Shown: positions 43,221 through 53,795 of the stretch, piece after piece
How positions within the stretch are numbered: the first letter of the stretch is position 1
Layout: every line of letters starts with the position of its first letter
Origin: Prorocentrum cordatum
Lineage: Eukaryota; Sar; Dinophyceae; Prorocentrales; Prorocentraceae
NCBI GenBank assembly: GCA_963575745.1
Contig: CAUYUJ010010491.1
Span: 346,494 to 410,493 of the forward strand
Direction of reading: 5' to 3'
DNA: 64,000 nt
Made by a program: the position numbers and the translations under genes
The notes under the pieces: generated by a model
Told to the model about the DNA's origin: nothing
Seen by the model: the letters and a program-made list of their open reading frames with translations, nothing else
Database searches by the model: none

Positions 43221-43930
43221 TTATCGCTGCGCTTCGCGCCCTTCCCCGCGGGCCTCTGCGCGCGGGAGTCCCCCGCTGCAGGAGCGCCTGAGCGAGTCGT
43301 CGAACCCGAAATCGTCGGCGCTGATCCGCCACGGCTTCTCGATGTGGATCTCATTCTTTGTCTTGAGGTTGAACGCGCAGCCGTCGAACTCTACGACGCG
43401 CGGGAGCTGCTCCTTCAGCTGCTTGGCAATGGCTTTCTTGTTGGGATCCCATCCGTCGCAGCACCTCGGCCACTCGAACGAGACGGCGAGCTGGGCGCCG
43501 AACTCCGCGCGCAGGCGCGACATTGACTGCAGGAACAGGCCGATCATCTGCTTGGACTTGGCCCTATCCATTTTAACTTGGGGATCTTGCTCGGGTCGAT
43601 GTTGACGACGAGTCGCTGTAGCGATGTCCACGGCTGGCAAGGAAACGCAGCGTGAACTCGCACACTCTTGCCTGCGGCAAGATGCTTCCGGACCCTGCCC
43701 TCCAGCTTCTGGGCCACAGACTGCCTGGAGAGGTCGAAGCCTGGAAGACCACACCTGACACCAGCTCCTCCTTTCTTCTTCCAGACGGCGCTGAGCTTGC
43801 TGTCCGGGTTGCAGTACCACTCGTAGGGCACGGTACTGTTCGCTTTGAAGGTCGGGCTGGATCTGGTTGTAGACTTGGCCAGGTTAGTAACCAAGGCCTG
43901 GCCGATCTTGAGCGGCCGGATGCCGCTCTT
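43221..43930 (-). pseudogene. methyltransferase-like domain in copia pol
   Basis: Between protease and integrase, frame 43544-44140 has VPYEWYCNPDSKLSAVW, then KHLAAGKSVRVHAAFPCQPW (about 43,623-43,680). Frame 43221-43820 continues with GAQLAVSFEWPRCCDGWD (about 43,455-43,500) and FDGCAFNLKTKNEIHIEKPW. The PCxPW box and the FEWPR strand sit like motif IV (PC) and the following acidic strand of SAM-dependent C5 methyltransferases. The same layout appears at 61.7-62.3 kb. The MTase assignment is inference; no classic motif I was seen here. Confidence 0.5.
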
Positions 43931-44049
43931 GCCGGTGACGAAGACTGAGCGCTTGCCAGCGATCAGCTGCGGCTTCGTCCCCTTCTTGAGAGCCCTCACG
44001 CGTAGCTGCTCCTCCTCCACGATGTTGGCCTCGGGTCCGAGGCAGCCGT

Positions 44050-44210
44050 TGGCACTGGCGCCCTGGCCGCACGGGCGCGCCGAAAACGCAGTCCGAGCAG
44101 AAACCTCGGTGGCTGCAGGCCTCGAAGGTCGTCTCGCCACAGGCGGCGCAGTTCTGCAGGGGCTCGGACACGCACGTCGCGGGGCAGGTCGTCTGTGGCA
44201 GCGTCGCTAG
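44050..44210 (-). other. Cys-rich segment of copia polyprotein
   Basis: In the gag-protease frame, CPATCVSEPLQNCAACGE and FEACSHRGFCSDCVFG give eight or more Cys and a His in about 40 residues, possibly a zinc-binding module. A hydrophobic stretch (LLLAVASALVCCSTAAPASN) precedes it. Confidence 0.5.
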
Positions 44211-44599
44211 CGCGAGGTTCGAAGCTGGAGCTGCGGTGGAGCAGCAAACCAGGGCTGAGGCTACGGCCAAAAGCAGCCGCGACCCCTTCGGTCGACGAGT
44301 CTGGAGACGTCTCGGAACATTCAGCTCCTTCTTCGTGACGAGGTTGTTGACGGTGTCGATCAGAGTGCTGGTCCTGGTAGCGTTGTTGATCGTGGGCTGG
44401 TCGCCCGTCCTCGTCTTCCGATCCCGTCGGTCGAGCGTCTTCTCGACCTCCACGTATAGGGTCTTGTCCAGCTGTCGCTTCCTTCTGGACGAGCTGGTCG
44501 CACTGGGCGGTTGCTCCATGCCAGCGCCCTTGATGGCCTGCCAGTCCTCTGGCTGCAACTTGATTGCGGGGTGGCCCGCGGCGCTCGTGGTGAGCGCCT

Positions 44600-44965
44600 G
44601 GGCGGCGTTCCCGATGCGGATCTGGCCCTTCCAAAGAAAAATGCCGATCTTGGAGAGCTGGATGAAGTCGCGGCCGATGAGCAGACCCAGCGCGGGGCTG
44701 TCCACGACGCTGAACACGATGCGGGCAGCCTGGCCGCACAGCACAAGCGGCGCGGTGACGCGCAGCTTGCTTGGGAGAGTACCTCCGTTGCCAAACCCGT
44801 AGACCTCGTCCTCCGGCTCCTCGAGGATCTGGTTGGCAAGCCTCATCCTCGCGAGGATGTCCTTGTAGTTGTCGCACCACTTCCTGCCCGAGACGCAGAA
44901 CAGGCAGGCGCTGTCGACCACGCCGACGCCTTCGTCCACGGGCTTGTCACTGCCGAACGCGACGT
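44600..44965 (-). CDS. copia aspartic protease
   Basis: In frame 43884-46040: GVVDSACLFCVSGRKW, with the catalytic D-S-A triplet (about 44,907-44,926), then YGFGNGGTLPSKLRV, IVFSVVDSPALGLLIGRDF and QLSKIGIFL. The D[ST][AG] box plus LLIGRDF is the usual retroviral-type protease layout. It matures the polyprotein. Confidence 0.8.
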
Positions 44966-45099
44966 TCACGTTCGGCAGGTGGTGGATGAGCCGCTCCGAG
45001 ACGCAAGTCTCTGGGGGCGGCGCGACTGGCCCCTGCGGGTGCAGGGCGATCTCCTCGTCCGCGAACTGGACCTGCTCGGCGATGTGCGCCTGGCGCTGA

Positions 45100-46272
45100 G
45101 GACGGCCTCCGCGACCTCCTCGCCCACCGCCCTTTGACTTGCCATCCTTGGGCGCGAACTCGCGAGCACCTGGCGTGGGACACTCCTTGTCCCCTGTCCA
45201 GTGTCCGGTCTCGCCGCAGCCCCAGCAAGACGCGTTCCTCTTGCGCTGATCGACCCGGCTCTGTAGCTCGGTCGGGCCGCGGTTCGGCGCGGACTTCGCC
45301 TTGCCGCGGCCCTCGAGGGCCTGCCGGGCCGATCTGACGGTGGCCGTGGCCTGGGAAATAGCGGCAAGTTCCGTTGCGGCAGCTTCGGCCTCGACAGAGT
45401 CGTCGCCGTCGAACAGCTCGGAGATGCCCACGCTGGAGGACTCGAGCTCGGCCCTGAAAGCCTCGAGCTCCTGGCGAACGACGCCCTGGACGTCGGCCTC
45501 GTCCTCGTCGCCCCCCTCTTGCTCTTCGCCGTTCTCGTCGCCTGGCTCGTCGACGACGCTGGTAGAGCGCCCCCCGCGGCCGGGGGGGACATTGCTGCGC
45601 CAGCCGCCTTGCGAGCGCGACCGATTGGTCCATGACCTCGGCGGGGGAAAGCGGCGCTCCGACGCATGCATGTCTGGGAACATCCTGCCCAGCAGCCCGC
45701 GGATACGCTGGCAGCCGCCCGCAGTGCTCGTCGGGCAGTTTGCCCACGACACGCTCGCGGCGCTCTGCCGTGAGCCCAGCCTTGCGCAGCAGGAACCATC
45801 CCGCCACGTCGCCCAGCGCGTCGTGGCCCACCTCGTTCTCGCGTAGCTGCTGCAGTCCAGTCTCGAAACGGATGAGCCAGTCGGCCACGCGTTCACCTCG
45901 TCGTCGGTGATGTTGAGTCGACTCGAAGAACTTCCCCAGGGTCTCGCCCTTCTGCACGGGCTTCTGCTGACCCAAGCTAGCCTCCAGGTGCTGTAGCACA
46001 TTCTCGATGCCGGCCGAATTCCCATTACGCTTCCTGTCATCGGGGTCTTCGATGTCCGCCGCGGCTGCTGGACGCAGCTGAGCCTCCGCCATATCTAGCG
46101 CTGCACCTCGGGCAGCCCCACTTAGCTTCAGCACGAGCTTCGATGCGAGACCGTGCGCCACGGCGAGGTTCTCACTGAGCTTCCAGAGCTTAACCTCCTG
46201 GTTGTAATCTCTGCACTTTGGCGGATCGCCATTCCAAGCAGGGATGACGCTGCACGTAGAGCTGTCTGTCAT
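45100..46272 (-). pseudogene. copia gag with zinc knuckle, one frameshift
   Basis: I place the start at Met 46272 (MTDSSTCSVIPAWNGDPPK), after the 39-bp repeats. The first frame contains LWKLSENLAVAHGLASKLVL, LGKFFESTQHHRRRGERVAD, and DALGDVAGWFLLRKAGLT, typical of copia Gag. Near 45.72 kb the reading moves to the protease frame (RIRGLLGRMFPDMHASERR). An acidic stretch and a zinc knuckle follow: CWGCGETGHWTGDKEC (45180-45227), spaced C-x2-C-x4-H-x6-C, two residues longer than the usual x4 at the end. Gag packages element RNA. Confidence 0.8.
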
Positions 46273-46289
46273 TTTGTCACGAATGAAAT

Positions 46290-46760
46290 AGTGAGCCGCG
46301 TCGCTGACACTGGCGTCGAAAGAAAAATAAGCGTTGATGCTGGCGTCGCTGACGCTGGCCTTGGGGAAGTAGGCGAAGTAGTCGTTGATGCTGGCGTCGC
46401 TGACGCTGGCGTTGGAGAGGTAGGCGCTGATGCTTGCGTCGCTGACGCTGGCGTAGGAGGAGGCAGGCGCTGATGCTTGCGTCGCTGACGCTGGCGTAGG
46501 AGAAGTAGGCGTTGATGTCGGCATCGCTGACGCTGACGTGGGAGTAGTAGGCGAGATAGTCGTTGATGACGGCGTCGCTGACGCGGTCGTGAGAAGTAGG
46601 CGTTGATGTCGGCGTCGCTGACGCTGACGTGGGAGAAGTAGGCGTTGGAGGCGTGGGTGCTGGCGTCGCTGACGCTGGACTAGGAGTTGGCAGGGTAGGC
46701 GCTGGTGCTGGCGTCGCTGACGCTGGCGTAGGCGCTGAGCAACAGCGCGAGGAAGCCGCT
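46290..46760 (-). repeat. 39-bp tandem repeat in copia leader
   Basis: GACGCTGGCGT and GAGTAGGCG/GAAGTAGGCG motifs recur about every 39 bp, with GCGTCGCTGACG in each. Read on the minus strand it gives a 13-residue unit (ASVSDASINAYFS) upstream of gag Met 46272. Because 39 is divisible by three the frame remains open, but translation is uncertain. Confidence 0.8.
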
Positions 46761-46860
46761 GGGCTTCGATTCCGTGGCTCGTGACGGCTTCGTCGTGGCT
46801 AGATATGAAATGGCGCCGGCGCCAGGATATGAAATGGCGCGCGGCGCCAGGCAGCTGAGA

Positions 46861-46877
46861 CTCGCTCCAAGCTACCA
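46861..46877 (-). promoter_or_regulatory. probable tRNA primer-binding site
   Basis: Minus strand TGGTAGCTTGGAGCGAG, one base inside the 5' LTR. The start TGGTAGC would pair with a tRNA ending GCUACCA, the end seen in many eukaryotic initiator tRNA-Met. The rest needs the species' tRNA to confirm. Confidence 0.6.
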
Positions 46878-46878
46878 C

Positions 46879-47067
46879 TGTGATATGGAAGATTGGCGAG
46901 TGATCTTCTTACTCGCGCGGCGAGGGGCGTAGCTCTAAGGCCAAGGGCCCCAATTCGAACAAAAACAGCGGCGGTGAGGGCAAGGAATGAAGCCACAGGG
47001 CCCTCGAGGCTTCTAGTGGAACCCCCCTCGGGCCTCTTACGTTCCTGGGGAGTGAGCTTGATTCACA
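46879..47067 (-). repeat. copia 5' LTR
   Basis: 189 bp matching the 3' LTR except 13 positions. Followed on the minus strand, after one base, by TGGTAGC. Confidence 0.95.
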
Positions 47068-47750
47068 CCTACACGGCCACGAAACGTGCAAGAGGTGTGC
47101 GACATGGGTGCGGGGACGCATGTGGACGGTGGCACTGGGGCCCTCGGTGGAGCCCCCAATGGGGCCATGAAACGTGTGAGGGGGGTGCCGACAAGGGTGT
47201 GGGGGACGCATGCGGGCAGTGGCAATGGGGCCTTCGGTGAAGCTCCCTATGGGGCCACGAAACGTGCGAGGGGTGTGCCGACATGGACGCGGGGGGCGCA
47301 CGTGGACGGTGACAATGGAGCCTTCGGTGAAGCTCCCTATGGGGCCACGAAACGTGTGACGGGTGGGCGAATTAGGTGAAGGGGAACGCATGTGGACGGT
47401 GCCGCTGGGGCCTTCGGAGGAGCTCCCGATGGGGCCACGAAACTTGTGAGGGGTGTGCAAAAATTGGTGGGGAACGCATGTGGGCGGTGGCACTGGGGTG
47501 GGGCAATCAGGGGTGCTCCCTGTGGGGCCACGAAACGTGTGAGGGGGGTTACTAAAATGGGTGCGGGGGGCGCATGTGGAAGGTGGAACTTGGGCATTCG
47601 GTAGAACCCCCTATGGGGCCACGAAACGTGTGAGGGGTGTGCCGACATGGGTGTTGGGGACGCATGCGGGCGGTGGCACTGGGGCCTTCGGAGGACCTCC
47701 CTATGGAGCCACGAAACGAGTGAGGGATGTGCCGAAACTGGTGTGGGGAG
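47068..47750 (+). repeat. minisatellite, long subfamily, right half
   Basis: Continues the array at 35,616-35,955 after the copia insertion, starting with the CCTAC target duplication. About eight ~90-bp units: GGGGCCACGAAACGTGTGAG, GGGTGTGCCGACATGGG, GGACGCATGTGGACGG, CACTGGGGCCTTCGG. Confidence 0.95.
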
Positions 47751-47870
47751 CGAGGGGGAAAAGAGACGCGGGGCGCTTTCTTCAGGACGAGGACCCGACA
47801 CCACAGGATGATTAGGGAAAAAACGGTGCGAGACAAGTGGTGCGAGACAATGCTGTACGTAGTCGACCCC
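47751..47870 (+). other. purine tract and tail module
   Basis: GGGGAGCGAGGGGGAAAAGAG, then CTTTCTTCAGGACGAGGACC and CGACACCACAGGATGATTAGGG. This matches the tail module at 32.46 kb and closes the minisatellite. No head motif follows; a PDZ-like coding fragment does. Confidence 0.6.
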
Positions 47871-47889
47871 CTACTCGAATTGTGCGTCC

Positions 47890-48075
47890 TCTGCGCGCAA
47901 CACGCGTGTAGGGCAGCCACCTTGGTGATCGACGCCGTGACGTCGTCCCCGATGTCCACCTCGAGGCCCAGCCCCTCGTTGCCTATCCCGTCGAGCCTGA
48001 CGACGAACTGCCTGCTCCGCTCTGGGGCGAGCCGCTGGTGGCCTCTCCCGAAACCGCCTATTTGTCGTATGTTGC
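47890..48075 (-). pseudogene. PDZ-like domain fragment
   Basis: The minus strand reads RQIGGFGRGHQRLAPERSRQ, FVVRLDGIGNEGLGLEVDIG, DDVTASITKVAALHA. GLGLEV resembles the carboxylate-binding GLGF loop of PDZ domains, followed by a beta strand ITKV. About 60 residues are recognisable, open to a frame start near 48.07 kb. It may be an exon or retroposed piece of a host gene. No splice sites or leader were identified. Confidence 0.4.
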
Positions 48076-48495
48076 CTCCTCGTCTTCTGATTCGTTCTGC
48101 GTCGTAGTGGTATTACAATTAATATGATAAAATAATACTTTTGTAGCACTATATTGTTAGATTGATGCTACTAGTATTGGTACCACGGGGACGCTCAATC
48201 ATAGTCTTATGATAAAGCATAAGGTCATCATTAATCGTACCCTTACCATGTTCAACATAATTCGACTTATAACTAATATGGGTGCAATATGCATTATGAC
48301 TTTCATTATTCCTGAATCACTACTAGCATCATATTCTGAGTGACATGATCATGCTTACCCGGTTGATTCGTCTGCTTCTTCTTGACAGTAGCAGTAATGT
48401 TAGTATTAGTTGCCGCATTCGTATTGGTGTAACTCTGGCTCTGGTAACTTCTAGTATCACTACTACTCATATTACGACTGCGCCCATTACTACAA
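48076..48495. other. AT-rich unique sequence, no gene seen
   Basis: Clearly lower GC than the surroundings. No domain or strong repeat recognised. Confidence 0.4.
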
Positions 48496-48586
48496 CAACT
48501 ACTGCAACCAGTACCACTACTACTACGACTACTACTACTACTACTACTACTACTATTACGACTACTACTACTACTACTGTTACTGT

Positions 48587-48637
<51 letters not shown>

Positions 48638-48650
48638 GGCTACTACTACG

Positions 48651-48685
<35 letters not shown>

Positions 48686-48785
48686 TACTACTTCTACTAC
48701 TACCACTACTACTACCACTACTACTACGACTACTGCTACTGCTACTACTGCTACTACTGCTACTACTGCTACTACGACTACTACG

Positions 48786-48826
<41 letters not shown>

Positions 48827-48880
48827 CACTACTACGACCACTACTACTACTACTACTACTACTGCTACTACTACTACAAA

Positions 48881-48931
<51 letters not shown>

Positions 48932-48935
48932 GACT
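48496..48935 (+). repeat. CTA/ACT trinucleotide microsatellite
   Basis: About 440 bp of (ACT)n with ACG, ACC and GCT interruptions. Poly-Thr and poly-Val frames are artefacts. Confidence 0.95.
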
Positions 48936-49690
48936 TCAATTGTTATTGCGATAGTGATAAATAGTTGCGAGATGATGATTAGTAGTATCATGACTACGCG
49001 TCGTCATAACACAATGTTTCGTATTTGTTTCATTCTTTTCATAATATGAATTATACGGAACTAATAAGTATTACGACTTCATGTGAAACATTATTCTTAC
49101 AAATATAAGCCAACCCATTAACACTATTGTTATGCATTGTATTATACGCATTCGTAGTCGTATGATCATTCCCGTTGACTTTTATTACGTTGTTGTTGTT
49201 TGCTCCTCTTCCTCCTCCTCCTCCTGAACCTCTTCCTAGTTTAGTTGTATGGTTGTTCTTCTTACTAGTATTATTAACCTTCTTATTGATAGTATTCGAA
49301 TTAGTACTGTTCTTCTGATTCATATCATTCGATTATGAGTATTATCCCTCCTTCGCGTCCTCCTCCTCTTCCACTTCTTCCTCGTATTCCTCCTCCTCCT
49401 CCACCTCCTCCTCCTCCTCCTTTCCCTCCTCCTCCTCCTCCTTGTCCTCCCTATCCTTACGCAATCCGTATTCGTCTGTGCTCCTGTTTCGCCAACTTGC
49501 TTAGCTGGCCGACAGCAACAGTATCCGCACAGTTCCTCCCTACCTGTACCAAAAACGCTGTCATGAATTCTCACTTTCGCCTGTCGACTCGCAGTCCGAT
49601 GAGCAGGCACCGTGAGGCCCAGTGGGCGCTACCCCACCTCCGCCCAGCCTGCAACCCGCGCACGGCGTCCAGAGGTTGGAGCTCCACGGG
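48936..49690. other. AT-rich sequence and CTC microsatellite; no gene
   Basis: 48,940-49,330 is AT-rich and unique. 49,345-49,450 is an imperfect (CTC)n. Nothing recognised to 49,690. Confidence 0.45.
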
Positions 49691-49850
49691 CAAGCCTGAT
49701 GCGGATCAAATCGCGAGATCGGCTCTGGATTGGAAGCCGATCGGATCGCGCCCGAATCTTCGAAGAGTCGGACCAGGATGAGCCCGTTTAGGATCGGATC
49801 GGATCGAGGCCGGAATCGAAACTTGAGGATCGGACCAGATCCACACGGAC
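49690..49850 (+). repeat. GATC-rich dispersed repeat, copy 1
   Basis: GGATCAAATCGCGAGATCGG, then GATCGGATCGCGCCCGAATC, then GAGTCGGACxxGATxxG. It shares this order with 55,015-55,230 in the same orientation. Confidence 0.7.
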
Positions 49851-51940
49851 CACGGGCAGCCCTGGCAGGGCAGGGAGGAGGGAGGGAAGGAAAGAGGAGG
49901 GGGACGGGGAAGTTCGAGGGTCGATGTTCGAGGGACGAGGCTCCCAAAACGTTATTCGACCCTCCGGGGCCTCCTGGGGCTACGCCTCGAGAGTTCGGTC
50001 ACAGCGCACCCCTGGACAGGTCCAGCAGCTGGGTAGCGGAAGGGGTGGCGGATGGAGGGAGGGATAGGGTTGCCCACGCACGTACTTTTTGGCATCGCGG
50101 CCCTGCGCGCTGCTGTAAGGCGTAGAAGGTTGGAAGACAGCGAAGCACAGCACTCAGAGACCAACTACGGCCTCGCAACCGCTGGCAGCCATATCCATCC
50201 GGACACGGATGGCGAGGAGAGGCGGGGAGCAGACGAGACCACGCTGAGGTGGAGGGTGCAATAAGCCAACCAGGACTGGAAGGCGGGGGGAGCGGGTAAA
50301 CAGAATGGACCGACAAGGAGAAACCAAGGAGCGATAGGAAGAGCTGCAGCAGGCGGCAGGCCGCAAAAGTCGCAGGCTGAAGAAGCCGCGAAAGCCGGCG
50401 AAGCTGGGCGGCACGCCGGAAACGGCGGCGCCCGAGAGGGAGGTCCTTGAAGGAGCGGCCAAGGCAAGCCCCCCCGAGAGGGGAGGCCAATCGGTGAGCG
50501 GAAAGGCGGGCCAGAGGCGGCACGCACACACACACACACACACACACACTGTTAAGTCGGCGGCGCAAAGGAACCTCAGGCGCGGGCAGCTGATGAAATT
50601 GATAATGTCAGGCAGAGTTAGCCGAAAGAACAGCACTGCGAGGCGTCGCATGCTGTAGATTGCAGAGGATAGGTGGTGTAGTGATGGGACTGCAGCCCCA
50701 AAATCGTGCAGCGGCGAGAACCCGAGGATAACGCAAAACGAACTCGACACAAGGCGAACTGAACCGCGAGCGGTCTGGTGCAAAATAGGGCCACGAATCA
50801 CCGACAGATGATGGCCCAAGAAGCATGCAGCGGCCAGAACCCGACCGAGGAGCGCGATAGCTCGACTCAAGAACCTGAAACGTCAGTACAAAATACAACC
50901 TTAAAGCTGCCAGACCCGCCGATTGGTAGGGCAACGCTGAGCTATGGCCTAGCGAAACGACGGGTAGGGTGCTACCCTTCGAACCGGCAAGAGCAATAAC
51001 ATGCACGGAGCACTAGACCTACAGGCCGCAGCAGCACCACAACAGCACCAAAGACAGGGCTGAACGCGGGCGACCGCAAGCAGCAACCACTTCACGTGGC
51101 GGCACCCATAGCTGATGGACAAGTACGAGCATGGCCGTGGGTTGTGGACAGGCGCAACCATGGCCAGCGTGCAGCGCATGCGCCAGCGCTAAAACAGCAA
51201 CCCCAACGCAGCCAAAGCCGCGAAGAGCCACCATGAAGGCAGGCAAAAGCAAAACGGAAAGATGAGCAACCACCTAGGCGCAATAGAGACTGCACGCGTC
51301 ACCACATAGATCGCACCACACTGACCAAGGGCGACAAAGAAAAAAAGGACGAGCAAAGCGAACCCGCCAACGGTAAAGCCAGCAAAAGACGCGAACTGCA
51401 GCCCCGGGTGCGGACGCGCACCCCGAGTACGACGCAGAAAACAAAAATTAAACAGGCCGCGGCCATGCCAGGCCGCGCCCCATGCCAAGGCGCAAGCAGC
51501 AAGGCGTCAAGGCCGCCGCCGCCGGACAAGCTGCCAGACGGAAAAAAGGCGCCGAACACGAGCAACGCCCGCGGAAATTGCCACGCGCACCACTGGGGCG
51601 CAAGAACGCCAGTGTCCCGCGGCGAAAGGCACCGCCCGGCCGAGCCCCCGAGAGAACCCCGAAAGGCAAACAGCCAGGCAACCAGAAGCCCTCCCGCCTG
51701 AGGAGGTAAGGGGGTTACAGAAACTGGCCAAAGTAAGGCAGGATGGCACCGCAATAGACTGAAGCGAACGACCCCAGGACGAAGCCTGGGGAGCACGCCA
51801 AAAAGAGAAGTGGGCCGCGGCCAAGCCGGCCCACACCCCGAACCGGGGCGCAGGCAGCTAGGCGGCAAGGCCGCCGCCAGGTCCAATAGACCGACGGAAA
51901 AACAGGCGCTACAACACGCGAGTGGAGCACAAGAATCCCA
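49851..51940. other. no gene seen; short repeats only
   Basis: (CA)n at 50,523-50,550. A GC-rich segment near 51,465-51,560 (GGCCGCGGCCATGCC, AAGGCCGCCGCC) recurs diverged at 51,810-51,900. Hydrophobic minus-strand frames near 50.2-51.9 kb do not match known families and I do not call them genes. Confidence 0.4.
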
Positions 51941-51944
51941 CAGT

Positions 51945-52025
51945 TAGGACAATTAGCCTGGCGAAGGACCCAACCATACGCACTTGTGAATACAGCAATT
52001 GTGAATATCTTCGTCGTTGGCACTC
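51945..52025 (+). other. 'head' island
   Basis: ATTAGCCTGGCGAAGGACCC, AACCATACGCACTTGTG, AATACAGCAATTGTG. It is preceded by AAGAATCCCACAGTTAGG, a reduced tail. It leads into a minisatellite, as at 32.53 kb. Confidence 0.65.
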
Positions 52026-52770
52026 CCTATGGGCTATAGGGCCACGAACCCTGTGAGGTCTGTGCCGAAATAGGTGCGGCGGACACATGCGAACGGGGGC
52101 ACTGGGGCTTTCGGAGGAGTTCCCTATGGGGCCACGAAACGTGTGAAGGGGGTTCCGAAATTGATGTGGGGAAAGCATGTAGACGGTGGCACTGGGCCTT
52201 CGGTGGAGCTCCCTATGGGGCCACGAAACGTGTCAGGGGTGTGCCGAAAAGGGTACGGGCGACGCACGTGGACGGTGGCACTGGGGCCTTCGGTGGAACT
52301 CCCTTTGTGGGGCCACGAAACATGTGAGGGGTGTGCCGAAATAGGCGCGGGGGACGCATGTGAACGGAGGCGCTGGAGCCTTCGGTGGCGCTCCCTATGG
52401 GGCCACGAAACATGTGAACGGTGTGCCGAAAGGAATGCGGAGGACGCATGTGGAGGGAAGTACTGGGGCCTTCGGTGGAGCCCCCATTACGGGGCCACGT
52501 AACGTGTAAAGGGTGTGCCGAAATGAGTGCGGGAGACACATATGGACGGTGGCACTGTGGCCTTCGGTGGAGCTCCCTATGGGGCCACGATACGTGTGAG
52601 GCGTGTGCCGAAATGGACGTGGGGGACGCATGCCGAAATAAGTGCGGGAGGCATGTGGACGGTGGTGTTGGGGCCTTCGGTGGAGCTCCCTATGGGGTCA
52701 CGAAACGTGTGAGGGGTATGCCGAAATGGGTGCGGGGGGGCGCACGTGGACGGTGGCACTGGGGCCTTTC
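52026..52770 (+). repeat. GGGGCCACGAAAC minisatellite, long subfamily
   Basis: About eight units of ~90 bp with GGGGCCACGAAACGTGTGAG, GGGTGTGCCGAAATxGG and TGGACGGTGGCACTGGGGCC. Same orientation as the other arrays. The 3' end at 52,770 (CTTTCGGCGGCCG) has no purine tract or tail. Confidence 0.95.
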
Positions 52771-53415
52771 GGCGGCCGTTCGGGACGACTCGAGCACCCC
52801 CAAACCGCTCTCGGCAAAGCTCAGCTGCTGGAACGCATGCCGATGCAGGAAAACCTCCAGGAGCCTACTAGAGCATCCGAAAGCCTCCGAAGCGTCGAAC
52901 CTGGGTGGAGGAATTGAGCATCGCTTAACAGACCCCTATCCCTACTGGCGTGGCCTGGGCCCCACTGGCCGATTTGCTCCCTCCTGGAATGGGATAATTA
53001 TAAGCTGCTCCCTTCGAGCTTCAAGGGGCATACCCCAGTGGTGGGATGGTGGGGATCGGGGTGGGGGCGGCGATGGGGGCAGGGATGGGTTAAAAGATGC
53101 TGAGAGGGAGGGGTGGCCGGGAGAGGGGAAGCGGACGGACGAACGGGGCACGAGGAAGCCCACCAGCGGCCACCGCTCGCCGCCCGGCAACCGCCGAGAA
53201 GAAAGGCAGGGCCAGAGGAGCCGCAAGGCCCCGCCTGGGCAGGCTCGCCACGTGGCCGGATTCGAACTCGGTCAACGGGTGACCCAGCTCCGACGCGCAG
53301 CAGCCTCGTGCGAGGGGGGGAGAACGAATCAAGGGGCCCAGGGGGAAAAAAAAATATGTACAAATACCGAGAACGGGAGATTCTGGGAGTCCCCATCGAG
53401 GGGATTCCACTTGGA
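52771..53415. other. no gene seen
   Basis: Unique sequence with a G-rich stretch at 53,040-53,140 (GGTGGGGATCGGGGTGGGGG). Nothing recognised. Confidence 0.4.
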
Positions 53416-53795
53416 ATCTTCGAATGATCTTCACAAAAGAATCCAATCGCAATCTTGCGTCACGGGAATCTTGGTGCAATCCTGCACAACAAAAATCCCG
53501 CTGTGATCCTCTACAAAAGGAATCCCAATGTAGTGGAATCCTCCCTAAGCAGCGGATCGTAATCGTCAACACAAGGAATCTGGTTCTAATCCTCCACAGG
53601 AGGAGTCAGATTGCAATCCTCCACTGAAGAAACAGGAAAAAATCCTCCACAAAAGCAAGATTACTAGAACTCTCCGCAGAAGGAATCCAAATGTAACCCT
53701 CCTCAACACAAATCCGAATGCAGTCCTCCTCACACGAAATCCCATTGTAATCATCCTCAGAAGGAACGCGAATGGAATCCTCTACACATGGAGTT
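53416..53795 (+). repeat. ~33-bp degenerate tandem repeat
   Basis: AATCCTCCACAxAAGGAATC and variants recur roughly every 30-36 bp, about eleven times. Low identity between units. Confidence 0.75.

Larger units (their letters stand above)
35956..47067 (-). mobile_element. Ty1/copia-like LTR retrotransposon, 11,112 bp
   Basis: 189-bp LTRs at 35956-36144 and 46879-47067 (13 differences by eye, about 93% identical), each with TGTGA...TCACA ends. CCTAC target duplications lie at 35951-35955 and 47068-47072. On the minus strand come a primer-binding site, leader with 39-bp repeats, gag, protease, Cys-rich and methyltransferase-like segments, integrase, RT, RNase H remnant, a membrane-anchored ORF3, two satellites, a polypurine tract and the 3' LTR. 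Integrase before RT is copia order. LTR divergence and several frameshifts point to an old insertion. Confidence 0.95.

Noticed and set aside
48345-49049. Long poly-Thr / poly-Val open frames
   Set aside because: They are six-frame readings of a CTA trinucleotide repeat; no non-repeat protein sequence supports them.
49999-51886. Hydrophobic, Leu/Cys-rich minus-strand frames as membrane proteins
   Set aside because: High-GC frames with no recognised motif, overlapping one another in several frames; I could not support a gene.
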